From Paenibacillus pinihumi DSM 23905 = JCM 16419 (GTDB taxonomy: Bacteria; Bacillota; Bacilli; Paenibacillales; Paenibacillaceae), in the NCBI RefSeq assembly GCF_000422505.1, contig NZ_KE383868.1:196202-260201 (forward strand): DNA of 64,000 nucleotides, read 5' to 3'. Shown piece after piece: positions 41,109 through 50,679 of this stretch; within the stretch, counting starts at the first letter, position 1, and the number at the start of each line of letters is the position of its first letter. The position numbers and the translations under genes were made by a program. The notes beneath the pieces were generated by a model that was given only the letters and a program-made list of their open reading frames with translations, had not been told where the DNA came from and did not search any database.

Positions 41109-42842
41109 CTACCGGAATTCACCGTTTACCCCAATCATTTCCTGCTCTAATAATTTCATTTCATAAAAATACCCCTGCTGCTCCATCAGCTCCGTATACG
41201 TGCCTGCCTCAACGACTCTCCCCTGGTCAATGACCAAAATGCAGTCCATTTCCTCCAGTCCGGTCAGCCGGTGGCAAATCAGAATTAACGTATCGTTGGC
41301 GGCCTCTTTCATCAGATGCCGGAAAATATGCTTCTCCGTGATGTAATCCACTGACGACGTCGGTTCGTCGAGAAGCCATAACCGCCCTTTCCTCAACATG
41401 GCCCGTGCCAAAGCCAGGCGCTGCTTCTCACCGTCAGACAAGTTTTCTCCTTTTTCAAATACCCTATCATCCAGTGATTTATTGGGCAGCTGGGCTTTAT
41501 CCAGAATAGCCGACAGTACTTCATCGGGATACTCTTCCTCATCCAGCAGCAGATTGTCCCGGATGGTCCCCCGAAAGAAATGGCTTTGCTGCAGCACAAC
41601 ATTTGATGCTCTCCAGATGCTGGCTTCATCTAGCTCCTCTGTCAAAACACCATTAATTCGAATCTGGCCACCCGTAGGCGTACGCAGCTTGAGCAGCAAT
41701 TCGATAATGGTTGTTTTTCCGGAACCGCTCGGTCCGACAATAGCCGTTTTAGAACCGGCTGGGAAATGAAGAGAAATGTCTCTTAGCGCCGGACGCCATT
41801 CATCTTCATACTGGAATGATACTCCGTCCAGCTCTATTGAGATGCCCTGATTGACAGAAAGGACACCACTTGGCTGTGAAGGCAGTATTGGGGCAGCATG
41901 AACCGTTTCCGAAAGCCGTTTGGCCGCATGTTCGCTTTCCTGCTTATAGGCTGGCAGCGTGGCCATTGGCGCAGCTTCTTCAAATACCGTAAGCGAAGCC
42001 ATGATCAGCATGGCGAGATACACGCCAGCAAGAGAGCCGTCCATAATCAAATAGCTGCCAAGAGCGAGTACGCCCCAGGAGATCAAGTAGCTTACAAAGG
42101 TATGAAGGGATTGTCCGCGCAGCAGATTACGGGCTGCTGTTTCCTGTTCAGCCGCCAGTGCGGCGGAGGCACGCTGCAACTGATGATCGCGTTTATTTAA
42201 TTGCCCATATACTTTCAGGTCCCGGAATCCGTAAAGAAACTCGGTCACTTCGGCAGATAGCAGCGCCCGCTGACGGATAACACGGCCATGAATCTTTCTT
42301 TGCCCGAGCAGAACAAGCCCTGGAACCACAAAGGCAGTTGTGAGCATCCCAAGAACAAACAGACCAGCCATCCAGAATGAAAAAGCTGAAGTAAACACCA
42401 CTGTGGCCAAAAATACCATAACAACAATGACAGGCGGGTAAGCGACACGCAAAAAATAATGCTGCAAGCTTTCAACATCTCCAACGATGCGTGCGAGCAG
42501 CTCCCCGCTTCGCTTTTTGCCCAATATCCCTGGTGCCAACGGCACAAGCCTGGAAAAAAATGAGGTCCGCAAACGGCTGAGCAGTGAGAACGTCGCCCGA
42601 TGGGAATACAAGCGCTCGGCGTAACGGCTTGCCGCCCGCAGCAGACCAAGAATTTTCACCAGAGACGTCAGTACAATTAAAGTATAAAGAGGCGGTGCAA
42701 ACACCGTCTGGGAAATCATATATCCGCTTGCGGAAAAAAGGATGACTCCTGCCAGGCCGGCAATGAATCCGCCGATGATTGCAAGCGCAATATCCTTCCG
42801 TTCCTGAATCATCGCTTTTGTTAAAATAGCAAGCTCCTTCAT
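41109..42842 (-). CDS. cydC: Heterodimeric ABC exporter subunit CydC
   Basis: A 577-residue ABC half-transporter with six helices and a C-terminal ATPase: Walker A GPSGSGKTTIIELL, Q-loop VVLQQSHFFRG, signature NLSDGEKQRLALARAML, Walker B LWLLDEPTSSVD, H-loop ICHRLTG. With CydD it exports glutathione/cysteine-type reductants (known for E. coli CydDC) needed to assemble the heme-containing bd oxidase. The signature is LSDGE, not the usual LSGGE, as also seen in many CydC proteins. It overlaps cydD by 4 nt (ATGA) and is the last gene of cydABDC, before the terminator at 41045. Confidence 0.9.
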   Translation of the reverse strand: MKELAILTKAMIQERKDIALAIIGGFIAGLAGVILFSASGYMISQTVFAPPLYTLIVLTSLVKILGLLRAASRYAERLYSHRATFSLLSRLRTSFFSRLVPLAPGILGKKRSGELLARIVGDVESLQHYFLRVAYPPVIVVMVFLATVVFTSAFSFWMAGLFVLGMLTTAFVVPGLVLLGQRKIHGRVIRQRALLSAEVTEFLYGFRDLKVYGQLNKRDHQLQRASAALAAEQETAARNLLRGQSLHTFVSYLISWGVLALGSYLIMDGSLAGVYLAMLIMASLTVFEEAAPMATLPAYKQESEHAAKRLSETVHAAPILPSQPSGVLSVNQGISIELDGVSFQYEDEWRPALRDISLHFPAGSKTAIVGPSGSGKTTIIELLLKLRTPTGGQIRINGVLTEELDEASIWRASNVVLQQSHFFRGTIRDNLLLDEEEYPDEVLSAILDKAQLPNKSLDDRVFEKGENLSDGEKQRLALARAMLRKGRLWLLDEPTSSVDYITEKHIFRHLMKEAANDTLILICHRLTGLEEMDCILVIDQGRVVEAGTYTELMEQQGYFYEMKLLEQEMIGVNGEFR

Positions 42843-44659
42843 GCGAATCCCCCTTTCCTCCCGGCATCCACCATTTCAGCATATTGAGGCAGACGCGCCA
42901 GCAGCTCTTTGTGGCTCCCACTGTCCAGAATGGCTCCGTTATCCATAACTATGATGCGGTTGGCATGCCGGATTGTGTACAAGCGGTGAGCCACAGTAAT
43001 CATGGTCGCCTTGCTTGCCAGCTCTGCGATTGACTGTTGAAGAATGCGCTCGGTTTGCAAATCCAATCCAACCGTAGGCTCATCGAACAAAATAACAGCA
43101 GGCCGTTTCAGGAAAGCCCGTGCCAGTGCAAGCCGTTGCTTTTCTCCCCCTGATAAACCTCTTCCCCCTTCACCGACGAAGGTATCATAACCCTGCTCCA
43201 ATTCGGCTGCCAAGGCAGCAAGCCCGGCGGCCTCTGCCGCCTGCACAACTTCGGATCTGGTGACATCCCGACCCGACCCAATCGCAATATTGTCGGCAAA
43301 TGTACCGGAAAAAATATAAGGGTGCTGAGTAATATAACCGACATGATCAAACCATGAGGCCTCCGTGTATTGCGCAAGCGGATACCCATTTACCAGCACC
43401 TCTCCCGCTGTCGGCTTCAGCAGCCCGGCAATGAGATGCAGCAATGTTGTTTTCCCGGAGCCGCTTTTTCCGACAATGGCGATATGCTGCCCCGGTTCAA
43501 AAGCTAACGAGCTGGCTGAAAGCTTGAAGGAATCTGGAGCATATTGGAATCGCACGTCCTTCATCCCGATGGATAGAGGCATTCGAAGCACGTCTAAATT
43601 GGGTCTCTCAGGCTTGTCTGCTTTATCTGCCAGATCAATTTCAATGCTTCCACCTGTTTTCCCTGTACCCGAATCCCCATCCGTTGGCGCTTCTCCTTCC
43701 CTTATGCCCGTAAGCATTTCCTCCACTTTACGTACCGCCCCCATACTGGTGCGGCCATTATGGAAAGCAGTTCCGGTGTTTTTTAACAGACTATAATACT
43801 CCGGCACAAGCAGCAGGATCAAAAAAGCGGTATGGAACGAAAGCGATTTGAAAACCAGCAGCTGAAGCGCCAGCTCAAGGGCAACAATGCCAATGCTCAG
43901 CATTACGATCGATTCGAGCATGAAGGTGTTGGTGAATGCAATCCGTAAAATGCCCATCGTCGCATCCCGGTAGCCGAGACTGCTGCGTTCAATTTCCTGC
44001 TGCTGGTGATGAGTCCGGCCAAACAGCTTCAACGAGACGAGCCCTTGCAGGGAACCAAGGAACGTACCGGAAAAATCGGCGAGCTGGGTAAATTTCTCCT
44101 CCGATTTGTTCTTCGTTGTAAGCCCCACAAGCACCATAAATATCGGGATAAAGGGAGCGGTTATGAGCATAATCAGACCGGAATTCACATGCTGGCTGAA
44201 CACAATGGCCAATATCAGAATTGGAATGACCGCAGCTTCTATCATTCGCGGCAAATACTGGCTGAAATAACTGTCTGACTCATCCACGGCATCCAGCGTC
44301 ACGCTCACCTTTCCGCCCGTTTGCCCGCGAAGTGCCACAGGTACCGAAGCATGGGCCAGCTTTCGCAGCACTGCGGCCCGCATGGCTGTCTTTGCCCGGG
44401 CAGCCATGTACAAGCCGATTCGCCCGTTCCCATACGACAGCAGTGTACGCACCGCCATAACTGCAAGCAAAACGCCAAGTACGGCAGCAACGGATGAAAA
44501 GGAAGCGCGCTGTACAAAAATTTTCTCGACGGCTTCCGCAAGCAGTGCCGCCTGCGCTGAAATGGCTGCACCGAGCACAAGCGATATGCCAGCCAAGAAA
44601 ACAAGCGATTTCCTTTGCGCAGCCCGCAGCTCAGAAATAAGTCCCCTTTTCCTCTTCAC
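42839..44659 (-). CDS. cydD: Heterodimeric ABC exporter subunit CydD
   Basis: A 606-residue half-transporter with the CydD pattern: RTLLSYGNGRIGLYMAARAKTAMR, then PVALRGQTGGKVSVTLDAVD, LITAPFIPIFMVLVGLTTKNK, and an ATPase domain with Walker A GKSGSGKTTLLHLI, signature GRGLSGGEKQRLALARAFLK, Walker B VILFDEPTVGLD. A Gly/Asp-rich linker (GEAPTDGDSGTGKTGGS) separates the domains. GTG 44659 has SD AGGAGGGG. It partners CydC, 4 nt overlap; 57 bp after cydB. Confidence 0.9.
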   Translation of the reverse strand: MKRKRGLISELRAAQRKSLVFLAGISLVLGAAISAQAALLAEAVEKIFVQRASFSSVAAVLGVLLAVMAVRTLLSYGNGRIGLYMAARAKTAMRAAVLRKLAHASVPVALRGQTGGKVSVTLDAVDESDSYFSQYLPRMIEAAVIPILILAIVFSQHVNSGLIMLITAPFIPIFMVLVGLTTKNKSEEKFTQLADFSGTFLGSLQGLVSLKLFGRTHHQQQEIERSSLGYRDATMGILRIAFTNTFMLESIVMLSIGIVALELALQLLVFKSLSFHTAFLILLLVPEYYSLLKNTGTAFHNGRTSMGAVRKVEEMLTGIREGEAPTDGDSGTGKTGGSIEIDLADKADKPERPNLDVLRMPLSIGMKDVRFQYAPDSFKLSASSLAFEPGQHIAIVGKSGSGKTTLLHLIAGLLKPTAGEVLVNGYPLAQYTEASWFDHVGYITQHPYIFSGTFADNIAIGSGRDVTRSEVVQAAEAAGLAALAAELEQGYDTFVGEGGRGLSGGEKQRLALARAFLKRPAVILFDEPTVGLDLQTERILQQSIAELASKATMITVAHRLYTIRHANRIIVMDNGAILDSGSHKELLARLPQYAEMVDAGRKGGFA

Positions 44660-44716
44660 GCGACTCCCCTCCTTTATATGAATGCTAATGAGATACTACC
44701 ATAGCAGGAATGCAAA

Positions 44717-45730
44717 CTATTTTTTTCCTTTTACATAATCCGCATCAAACAGGAATAGCTTGAACACAAGAATGAGAGACGGAATCAGCAGGCAAAGGCC
44801 GCCGATAAAGGCAATGACAAGCGCAATGCCCATTGACTCTTGCGTAGCCCCGCTCTGAATGGTAATGTACGGGTCCAGAATATAAGGATACTGCCCGATG
44901 CCATAAGCAAAAAAGGCGCTGAAAAATTGCAGCATCACACAAATAAAAGCCAAACCATAACGCCGCCCGGTGTACAGCAACCACATTGCGATCATAAAGA
45001 AACCAACGGAAAGCGCCAGCAGCCACCATAAATCCATCATGTTCTGAAAATGCCGCTCATTATGCTGACTAAGGTAAATAAACGCTGTTAGCGCAGCAAT
45101 TATCGTTGGCGTACCCCAGAATAAAGCGTAGGTCCGCACCAGTTTTAGCGCTGGCTGATCGTCCGCCCGGGACGCATAGAAGGTCAGGAACGCACTGCTG
45201 ATAAACAATACGGATACGATAGCCAGGGCCACAATTATCCATGACAAGGGGCTGCTGATTAGCTTCAAATATTCAAGTGTAACAGCTCCTCCTTCCTCCA
45301 CGATAAAACCGCCTTCGGACAGCGTCAGTGCAACCGACAGGGAAGCCGGGATCAGCAAGCCTGTAGCCCCATACAAAAACAGATACACGCTGTTTTCTTT
45401 GGAGCCGTAATTCTCAAATGCGTAGAAGGAACCGCGAATCGCAAGCAGAATAACAGCAATACTTCCCGGCACCAGCAGCGCAGAACCATAATAATAGGCT
45501 GTATCGGGGAAAAATCCGACGATGCCGACGTAGAAAAAAACAAGAAACACATTGGTAATTTCCCAAACTGGCGATAAATAACGGGATATTAAACGATTAA
45601 TCAGATGGTCCTGCTTCGTCAGACGGGCGTAGAAGGCAAAAAAGCCAGCGCCGTAGTCTATGGAAGCAACAATTAAATAACCGTACAAAAACAGCCAAAG
45701 CACCGAGATGCCTATCAACTCATAACTCAT
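44717..45730 (-). CDS. cydB: Cytochrome bd quinol oxidase subunit II
   Basis: A 337-residue polytopic subunit that pairs with CydA in the terminal oxidase reducing O2 to water with menaquinol. N-terminus VLWLFLYGYLIVASIDYGAGFFAFYARL matches the CydB start; other helices include WEITNVFLVFFYVGIVGFFPD and ASLSVALTLSEGGFI. It overlaps cydA by 4 nt (ATGA). Membrane-embedded, not heme-binding. Confidence 0.9.
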   Translation of the reverse strand: MSYELIGISVLWLFLYGYLIVASIDYGAGFFAFYARLTKQDHLINRLISRYLSPVWEITNVFLVFFYVGIVGFFPDTAYYYGSALLVPGSIAVILLAIRGSFYAFENYGSKENSVYLFLYGATGLLIPASLSVALTLSEGGFIVEEGGAVTLEYLKLISSPLSWIIVALAIVSVLFISSAFLTFYASRADDQPALKLVRTYALFWGTPTIIAALTAFIYLSQHNERHFQNMMDLWWLLALSVGFFMIAMWLLYTGRRYGLAFICVMLQFFSAFFAYGIGQYPYILDPYITIQSGATQESMGIALVIAFIGGLCLLIPSLILVFKLFLFDADYVKGKK

Positions 45731-47091
45731 ACCGGTTCACTCTTTTCCATAGATTGAACATTTTTCTCTTTCACCAGCTTTGCCAGCTCGGCTTCTGCCG
45801 GTTTATTACGGAACAAGCGTCTCAGCACAAGGACACACATAACTCCCAGCACGATATATAACAGGAGGAAGAGGAAAAAGAGAATCCTCACATTCGGTGA
45901 TGAAGTAGCCGCTTCCTCTACGCGCATGTATCCGCGGATAATCCATGGCTGCCGACCGACCTCTGCATAGAACCAGCCCATTTCAACGCCCAAAAATGCC
46001 AGCGGTGTACTCACAACAATCGCCCGCAGCAGCCACTTGTTGAGTTCATTGCGTTTCTTCCAAAATAAGAAGAGGAAATACAGCAATGCAACGGCTAAAA
46101 TTACAAAACCGATTCCGGCCATGAAATCAAACAAATAATGCACCACAAGCGGCGGCCATTCATCAGGGGGAAACTCCTCAAGCCCTTTCACCTCGGCATT
46201 GAAATCCCCAAATGCCAGAAAACTGAGAACTTTCGGGAAGTGAAGGGCCCCCATTATCTTATGCTCCGCATTAAGCCAGCCCAGGAAGATCAAATCCGCT
46301 CCGCTTTCTGTTTCAAAATGCCATTCCGCTGCCGCCAGCTTCTCCGGCTGATGCTCTGCCAAAAACTTGGCCGATACATCCCCGGCGATCGTGGTCAGCA
46401 AGCTGAACACTAGAACAACTCCCATCATGAGCTTCAATGCTTTTTTGTAATATGCGGATGTCCCTTTTCTTAAGATGACGTAGGCAGCGATTCCGGCCAG
46501 CAGAGCTGCTCCCGTTAAATAGGCTGACGTTAATACATGGAATACTTTCGAGGGTGTCGCTGCATTAAACATCGCCTGCAGGGGATTAACTGCTGTAAAA
46601 TGACCGCCTTCCATTACAAACCCGCCGGGCTGATTCATAAATCCGTTCACCGTTGTAATAAATAATGCGGACATGCCTGCCCCGGCAACAACAGGCAACG
46701 TCAACAGAAGATGGATATACGGATTGCGGAACCGGTCCCACGTATACATATAAATCCCCAGAAAAATGGCTTCAAAGAAAAATGCAAAAACCTCCATAAA
46801 TAACGGGAGTGCAATCACATTCCCTGCCAATTGCATAAAGTTGGGCCACACGAGCGCCAGCTGTAAGGCAATCGCCGTTCCTGTCACCACCCCTACGGCT
46901 ACCGAAATGACAAATCCTCTTGTCCATCTTTTGGCCATGAGTATGTAATGCGGGTCCTTCTTGCGTATACCGACAAATTCTGCAATGGCAATCATTAAGG
47001 GTACACCGACGCCAACCGTGGCAAAAATGGAATGAAACGCCAAGGTCATCCCTGTCAGCAATTTACTCCACAACACCGTATCTACAACCAC
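45727..47091 (-). CDS. cydA: Cytochrome bd quinol oxidase subunit I
   Basis: A 454-residue heme-binding subunit. Conserved points: FHSIFATVGVGVP (axial His near residue 20), YTWDRFRNPYIHLLL, FHVLTSAYLTGAALL (the second His), ADLIFLGWLNAEHKIMG region, GWFYAEVGRQPWIIRGYMR. The short Q-loop is typical of Firmicute bd oxidases. GTG 47091 with SD AGGAGG, 9 nt. First gene of the cydABDC operon, expected to be induced in low oxygen; no clear Rex or ResD box was confirmed by eye in the 293-bp leader. Confidence 0.9.
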   Translation of the reverse strand: MVVDTVLWSKLLTGMTLAFHSIFATVGVGVPLMIAIAEFVGIRKKDPHYILMAKRWTRGFVISVAVGVVTGTAIALQLALVWPNFMQLAGNVIALPLFMEVFAFFFEAIFLGIYMYTWDRFRNPYIHLLLTLPVVAGAGMSALFITTVNGFMNQPGGFVMEGGHFTAVNPLQAMFNAATPSKVFHVLTSAYLTGAALLAGIAAYVILRKGTSAYYKKALKLMMGVVLVFSLLTTIAGDVSAKFLAEHQPEKLAAAEWHFETESGADLIFLGWLNAEHKIMGALHFPKVLSFLAFGDFNAEVKGLEEFPPDEWPPLVVHYLFDFMAGIGFVILAVALLYFLFLFWKKRNELNKWLLRAIVVSTPLAFLGVEMGWFYAEVGRQPWIIRGYMRVEEAATSSPNVRILFFLFLLLYIVLGVMCVLVLRRLFRNKPAEAELAKLVKEKNVQSMEKSEPV

Positions 47092-47174
47092 GCTGCACTG
47101 CCTCCTTCCAAATCCTGATCATGCATTTATCGGAATTGCCCCCAACCCTGGCAAGCACATCTCGATATTTAAAA

Positions 47175-47202
47175 ATTATAATAACTGAGCAATGTCTCAA
47201 AA
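47175..47202 (-). promoter_or_regulatory. Possible promoter of cydABDC
   Basis: A perfect TATAAT (47175-47180) is preceded, 16 bp upstream, by a poor -35 (TTTTGA, 47197-47202). The -10 lies about 85 bp before the cydA start. The weak -35 fits activator dependence. Confidence 0.4.
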
Positions 47203-47320
47203 GGAATTACCCAAGCTTCTATGTTCAAAATAGAATCAAATCTTTCTGACAACTCGGTGAAAGACACAAAAAAGACTCGATCGAGTTATTGCCCACGCAT
47301 CTGATGTGTGGTATTCAAAG

Positions 47321-47350
47321 CAAAAAAAGCCGCATTTTATGCAGCTTTCT
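47321..47350 (-). terminator. Terminator of the acetyltransferase gene at 47385
   Basis: AAAGC(T/C)GCA stem with loop TAAAA and a T7 run on the minus strand, 35 bp past the stop. Same core as the terminators at 32111 and 41045. Confidence 0.75.
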
Positions 47351-47384
47351 AAGGGTATAGGAATGTAATCGTTTATAATTTCAG

Positions 47385-48323
47385 CTATGAATTCGCGGGA
47401 ATATACATCCTTTGTAACTCCTGCACACCCGGAACAAAGCCAAGATTAAAATAGACTGACTCTGCATCATTGCCTTCCATGACGTACAGCCTTAACAGCG
47501 GATAGTTGCCTTTGAGCTCAGACAAGGCTCTTTGGAGCATACGTGTAGCGAGCCCTCTTCCCCTATAAGCGGGCAGGACACCAATACTGTAAACGGCTGC
47601 CTGATTGTCTTGCAGGCAAAGACGGCAATTTGCAATCAACTGGCCTGTATCCTTATCATAGACAAGTGTGGATGCTTTGGTTAATATCTCATTTGTATAA
47701 TTCGGATCTTCATCAGGCATGAAATCTTCAAGAGAGGACTTTTTTCTTCTTACGGCTTCAAAACCTCCTGCAAAGCTATTAAAGTCGCAAAGAGCAATTT
47801 CATCTTGATTCACGAACTGCTTGGCACCGATCTCATTAACTATAATTTCAGGATACTTAATGATCAGATTTTCATCCCAGTTAACATTGAAATGCTCTGC
47901 GGGGCGCTGCATCCAGCGGCATCTGAACTCATCCGGCCAAAATCCTGCCCTTGCAAACAGATGTACCTGATCGGGAAGAATCTCGAAACTTATTATAGGC
48001 TGAGTACGATCCGACCATTCCATTAAAATGTTTTTTAGAAGCTTTAATACCTCGAATGAATCCTGGAACGGGGGAATGAAGAACAAATGATAGATTCTGT
48101 TTGGGGCCATCCGCACTCCGCCTATTCTGGTTTTCCCTTGATAAATCCAAAACTCATTTTTTCGCGGAGCGTTAAAGCCCTCCTCCCTAAAAAAGCCAAT
48201 ATAACGCATATTATAATAAACGGAACAATAGATGCCCCACTCTTCAGGCTCTGCCTGTCGAATCAAATATTCGCTTGATAAACCATATTCATGAATATGT
48301 TCGGACCAATCCGCTAATTGCAT
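47385..48323 (-). CDS. GNAT N-acetyltransferase, two-domain type
   Basis: A 312-residue protein. The C-terminal GNAT fold is clear: TGQLIANCRLCLQDNQAAVYSIGVLPAYRGRGLATRMLQRAL, then LRLYVMEGNDAESVYFNLGFVPG. The N-terminal 150 residues (IRQAEPEEWGIYCSVYYNMRYIGFFREEG, then RIGGVRMAPNRIYHLFFIPPF) look like a second, degenerate GNAT domain. The start overlaps the stop of the serine hydrolase gene by 10 nt and has SD GGAGG, so the two are coupled. Substrate is unknown. Confidence 0.8.
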   Translation of the reverse strand: MQLADWSEHIHEYGLSSEYLIRQAEPEEWGIYCSVYYNMRYIGFFREEGFNAPRKNEFWIYQGKTRIGGVRMAPNRIYHLFFIPPFQDSFEVLKLLKNILMEWSDRTQPIISFEILPDQVHLFARAGFWPDEFRCRWMQRPAEHFNVNWDENLIIKYPEIIVNEIGAKQFVNQDEIALCDFNSFAGGFEAVRRKKSSLEDFMPDEDPNYTNEILTKASTLVYDKDTGQLIANCRLCLQDNQAAVYSIGVLPAYRGRGLATRMLQRALSELKGNYPLLRLYVMEGNDAESVYFNLGFVPGVQELQRMYIPANS

Positions 48324-49558
48324 TCGTTATTCCTCCCCATTGTCCCCATCTCCTGCAACCTGCCGGAAATAGACTCGCTTTCCGGAAAAATTGCGGCAGC
48401 ACAGGTCAGAATGCGAAAAGCATCATCTTCATGGCCGTGCCAGCGTAATGCTTCCGTGATGCGCATAAATTCAAAATCCACTGCATAATACTTGTCTTGC
48501 TCCATGCCAGTAATGCGGTGATATTCTTTCATTGCCTGCTCCGCGCCTTGGGATACAGCGATGCTGGCAACTTTGTGGGCCATAGATTGTTTGATATGGC
48601 GAATGTCCATACCAAGGATTTGGTCAAGTATTGGATAGGTCACGCTTCCCAGCCATACATAGTCACAATTGGTCATCACAGAAATCGCGATATTGTCATC
48701 AGGCAGCAGAATCAGATCACTCAGAAAACCGGTATCCCATCCCGAGTGTGAGAGGATACGGCGACCCTTATATTCGCCCAAAAACCAGCCCAGACCGATT
48801 TGTGAATTTTCTTGTCCATATGCAGTAGCCGCATGAGGCTTCCACATTTCATCATAAGTGCCCGGCTGCAAGGCATTAAATCCATCCTTTGCCCTTCCCT
48901 GGTTGAGGTGCATCAGCATGTATTGGCACATTTCTTCCACATTGGTATATAGAGTGGAACTCGGTCCATGGAACTGGATTGCATCCCGGACGGTATAAAA
49001 ATATTGGTTTTCATATAACTGCTCAAAGCTCATTCCGCTAACTTTTGCAATCAAGTCCCCCAAAATCTCGTAGCCTATATTACTGTAAGCAAAACAGGTA
49101 CCCGGTTCGCTCAAAAGCTTGTAGCGACGAATATTTTTTACATATCGTTCAAGACTTTGCTCGTCGTATTCCGGGCGGTCCCAAGCATAATCTTCTTCAT
49201 CCGGCATGCCGGAAGTATGATTCAGAAGCTGTCTTACAGTGATATCCTGGTACCGCTTATCCTCCATCTGAAAGTAAGAGAGATATGTCGTAATCGGTGA
49301 ATCCAGCTTTACTTTTCCACACTCAACCAATTGCATAACGGCCGTAGCAACGAATGTTTTGGAGACGGAGGCTTGATGGAACAGCATGCTGCGGACAGCA
49401 GGATCACCAGTCGTTAAATTCGCTGTTCCGTATTCACCAGTAAAGTACACCTGGTTATCCTTCACTATGCCAACGGCTAATGCCGGAAAAGGTCCATTTT
49501 TAATAAAATCAGTTATCATTGTGTCAAGTGGAAGATCTTTCTTCTGATATGTATGCAT
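48314..49558 (-). CDS. Serine beta-lactamase/D-alanyl carboxypeptidase-like hydrolase
   Basis: A 414-residue class C-type serine hydrolase. SxxK: HQASVSKTFVATAV (Ser 64, Lys 67); YxN: CFAYSNIGYEILGDLI; KTG-like: RRILSHSGWDTGF. Between the YxN and the LYTNVEEMCQYM element the usual segment carrying the PLGM motif appears shortened (YENQYFYTVRDAIQFHG), which may alter the active-site cleft. No signal peptide is seen, so it is probably cytosolic, more esterase-like than a penicillin-resistance enzyme. SD TTGGAGG before ATG 49558; coupled with the GNAT gene downstream. Confidence 0.85.
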   Translation of the reverse strand: MHTYQKKDLPLDTMITDFIKNGPFPALAVGIVKDNQVYFTGEYGTANLTTGDPAVRSMLFHQASVSKTFVATAVMQLVECGKVKLDSPITTYLSYFQMEDKRYQDITVRQLLNHTSGMPDEEDYAWDRPEYDEQSLERYVKNIRRYKLLSEPGTCFAYSNIGYEILGDLIAKVSGMSFEQLYENQYFYTVRDAIQFHGPSSTLYTNVEEMCQYMLMHLNQGRAKDGFNALQPGTYDEMWKPHAATAYGQENSQIGLGWFLGEYKGRRILSHSGWDTGFLSDLILLPDDNIAISVMTNCDYVWLGSVTYPILDQILGMDIRHIKQSMAHKVASIAVSQGAEQAMKEYHRITGMEQDKYYAVDFEFMRITEALRWHGHEDDAFRILTCAAAIFPESESISGRLQEMGTMGRNNECN

Positions 49559-49675
49559 ATGTTGTCCTCCAATCAGTCAGCATCATCATTTCATATGTCC
49601 ACGATATCATTTCCTGTATTCCTATCAAATAGAAAAAATGGTTTGAGTTAAACTCATCCGTAGGATGCCTGGGCA

Positions 49676-49713
49676 CAACAAAAAACCACAAATGAACGTC
49701 GTTCATCTGTGGC
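49676..49713 (-). terminator. Terminator of the DUF2975-XRE pair
   Basis: CCACA(G/A)ATGAAC stem on the minus strand is followed by TTTTTTGTTGTG, about 75 bp past the stop at 49786. Confidence 0.75.
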
Positions 49714-49785
49714 TCCAAAATCTGCTGAAGAGTCTGTACCGTTAACATACATATGTAGCTGAAAAGGCGTGTGATGTCCTAAACT

Positions 49786-50001
49786 TTAACCCTCCTCATC
49801 ATTTTTGTATTCTAAAATATCTCCAGGCTGACAGTCTAATGCCTTACAAATGGCCTCTAAAGTGGAAATCCGGATTGCTTTTGCCTTTCCATTTTTTAAT
49901 ATGGAGAGATTCGCCATTGTAATTCCAACCCTCTCGGATAGTTCGGTTACGCTCATTTTCCTCTTCGCCAACATTACATCAATATTAATTATAATCGCCA
50001 T
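49786..50001 (-). CDS. Small XRE/Cro-type DNA-binding protein (YozG-like)
   Basis: A 71-residue helix-turn-helix protein: IDVMLAKRKMSVTELSERVGITMANLSILKNGKAKAIRISTLEAICKALDCQPGDILEY (split here for reading) covers the whole HTH_3 fold. It is the partner normally found after a DUF2975 membrane protein. ATG 50001 with GAGGTG 6 nt upstream; the upstream gene stop is inside the SD, so translation is coupled. Probably regulates its own operon. Confidence 0.85.
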   Translation of the reverse strand: MAIIINIDVMLAKRKMSVTELSERVGITMANLSILKNGKAKAIRISTLEAICKALDCQPGDILEYKNDEEG

Positions 50002-50011
50002 GTGATTCACC

Positions 50012-50488
50012 TCAAACCGTTAAATCATTTTCTGATTTTATATCGATGGCACTTTTTAATAATTTTTGAAGAACAGCAGCAAAAACCGCGATTACGATTG
50101 CGGCAAAAACAATGACGAATCCAATTGCCAAAATACCTGGAGCGTCATCCTGATCTGCCATGAAATACAAGAACGGGAGAGCAGCGATGTACAAAGCGCT
50201 GATTGCAAGGGCACAGTATTTAATTTTCTTGAGGGCCTTTACAGATAACTCAGAGAAAGCGTTGTTGTTGTCAATATAGCTTAACAGTCTTAAAGCCTGA
50301 TACAATGCAATGAAAAACGGAATCGCTGCTGCATACATAATGCTAAAAACAGGATATAGCCAGTAAGCCGGAAAATGTTCGGCTGCTTCACCAGCAATCG
50401 ATGGCAAGCCAAAAATACATAAGGCAAGAACCGGAATGGCTATAAGAAAGACGGTTACCTTTAAAAAGAGTGTTGTACCTCGTTCCAT
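50012..50488 (-). CDS. DUF2975-type membrane protein
   Basis: A 158-residue membrane protein with about four helices (FLKVTVFLIAIPVLALCIFG, YPVFSIMYAAAIPFFIALYQALRLL, YCALAISALYIAALPFLYFMA, AIGFVIVFAAIVIAVFAAVL) and the typical DUF2975 element LSYIDNNNAFSELSVKALKKIKY. ATG 50488 with SD TGAGGTG; an earlier in-frame ATG at 50533 has no SD. Its partner is the XRE gene immediately downstream. Function is unknown; a sensor or modulator role with the XRE protein is inferred. Confidence 0.85.
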   Translation of the reverse strand: MERGTTLFLKVTVFLIAIPVLALCIFGLPSIAGEAAEHFPAYWLYPVFSIMYAAAIPFFIALYQALRLLSYIDNNNAFSELSVKALKKIKYCALAISALYIAALPFLYFMADQDDAPGILAIGFVIVFAAIVIAVFAAVLQKLLKSAIDIKSENDLTV

Positions 50489-50626
50489 AATGCGCACCTC
50501 ACTTGATTGTTTATCTATTTGAATGTAACACATTATTTATCGTTTTACAATATATTTTAACTGTTATCTAATATATTTCGATTGTTTTTGAAGTGTCAAT
50601 ATGCTGTGCGCCCGCTACACACATGG

Positions 50627-50665
50627 AGTCCTTTCGCGTCGCATTTCAGCGACACAAAAGGACTA
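50627..50665 (-). terminator. Hairpin after the methionyl-tRNA synthetase gene
   Basis: AGTCCTTT-GTCGC pairs with GCGAC-AAAGGACT with a short internal bulge, 15 bp past the metRS stop. There is no clear T-run, so efficiency is uncertain. Confidence 0.55.
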
Positions 50666-50679
50666 TTGTGACAGTCTGA

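Noticed and set aside
47092-47384. Rex or ResD operator upstream of cydA
   Set aside because: TTGTGTC...TTTCAC-like bits are present but do not form a convincing symmetric Rex site; only the -10 is clear.
49524-49748. 74-codon minus-strand frame upstream of the serine hydrolase
   Set aside because: It crosses the terminator at 49676-49713 and has no motif or SD.
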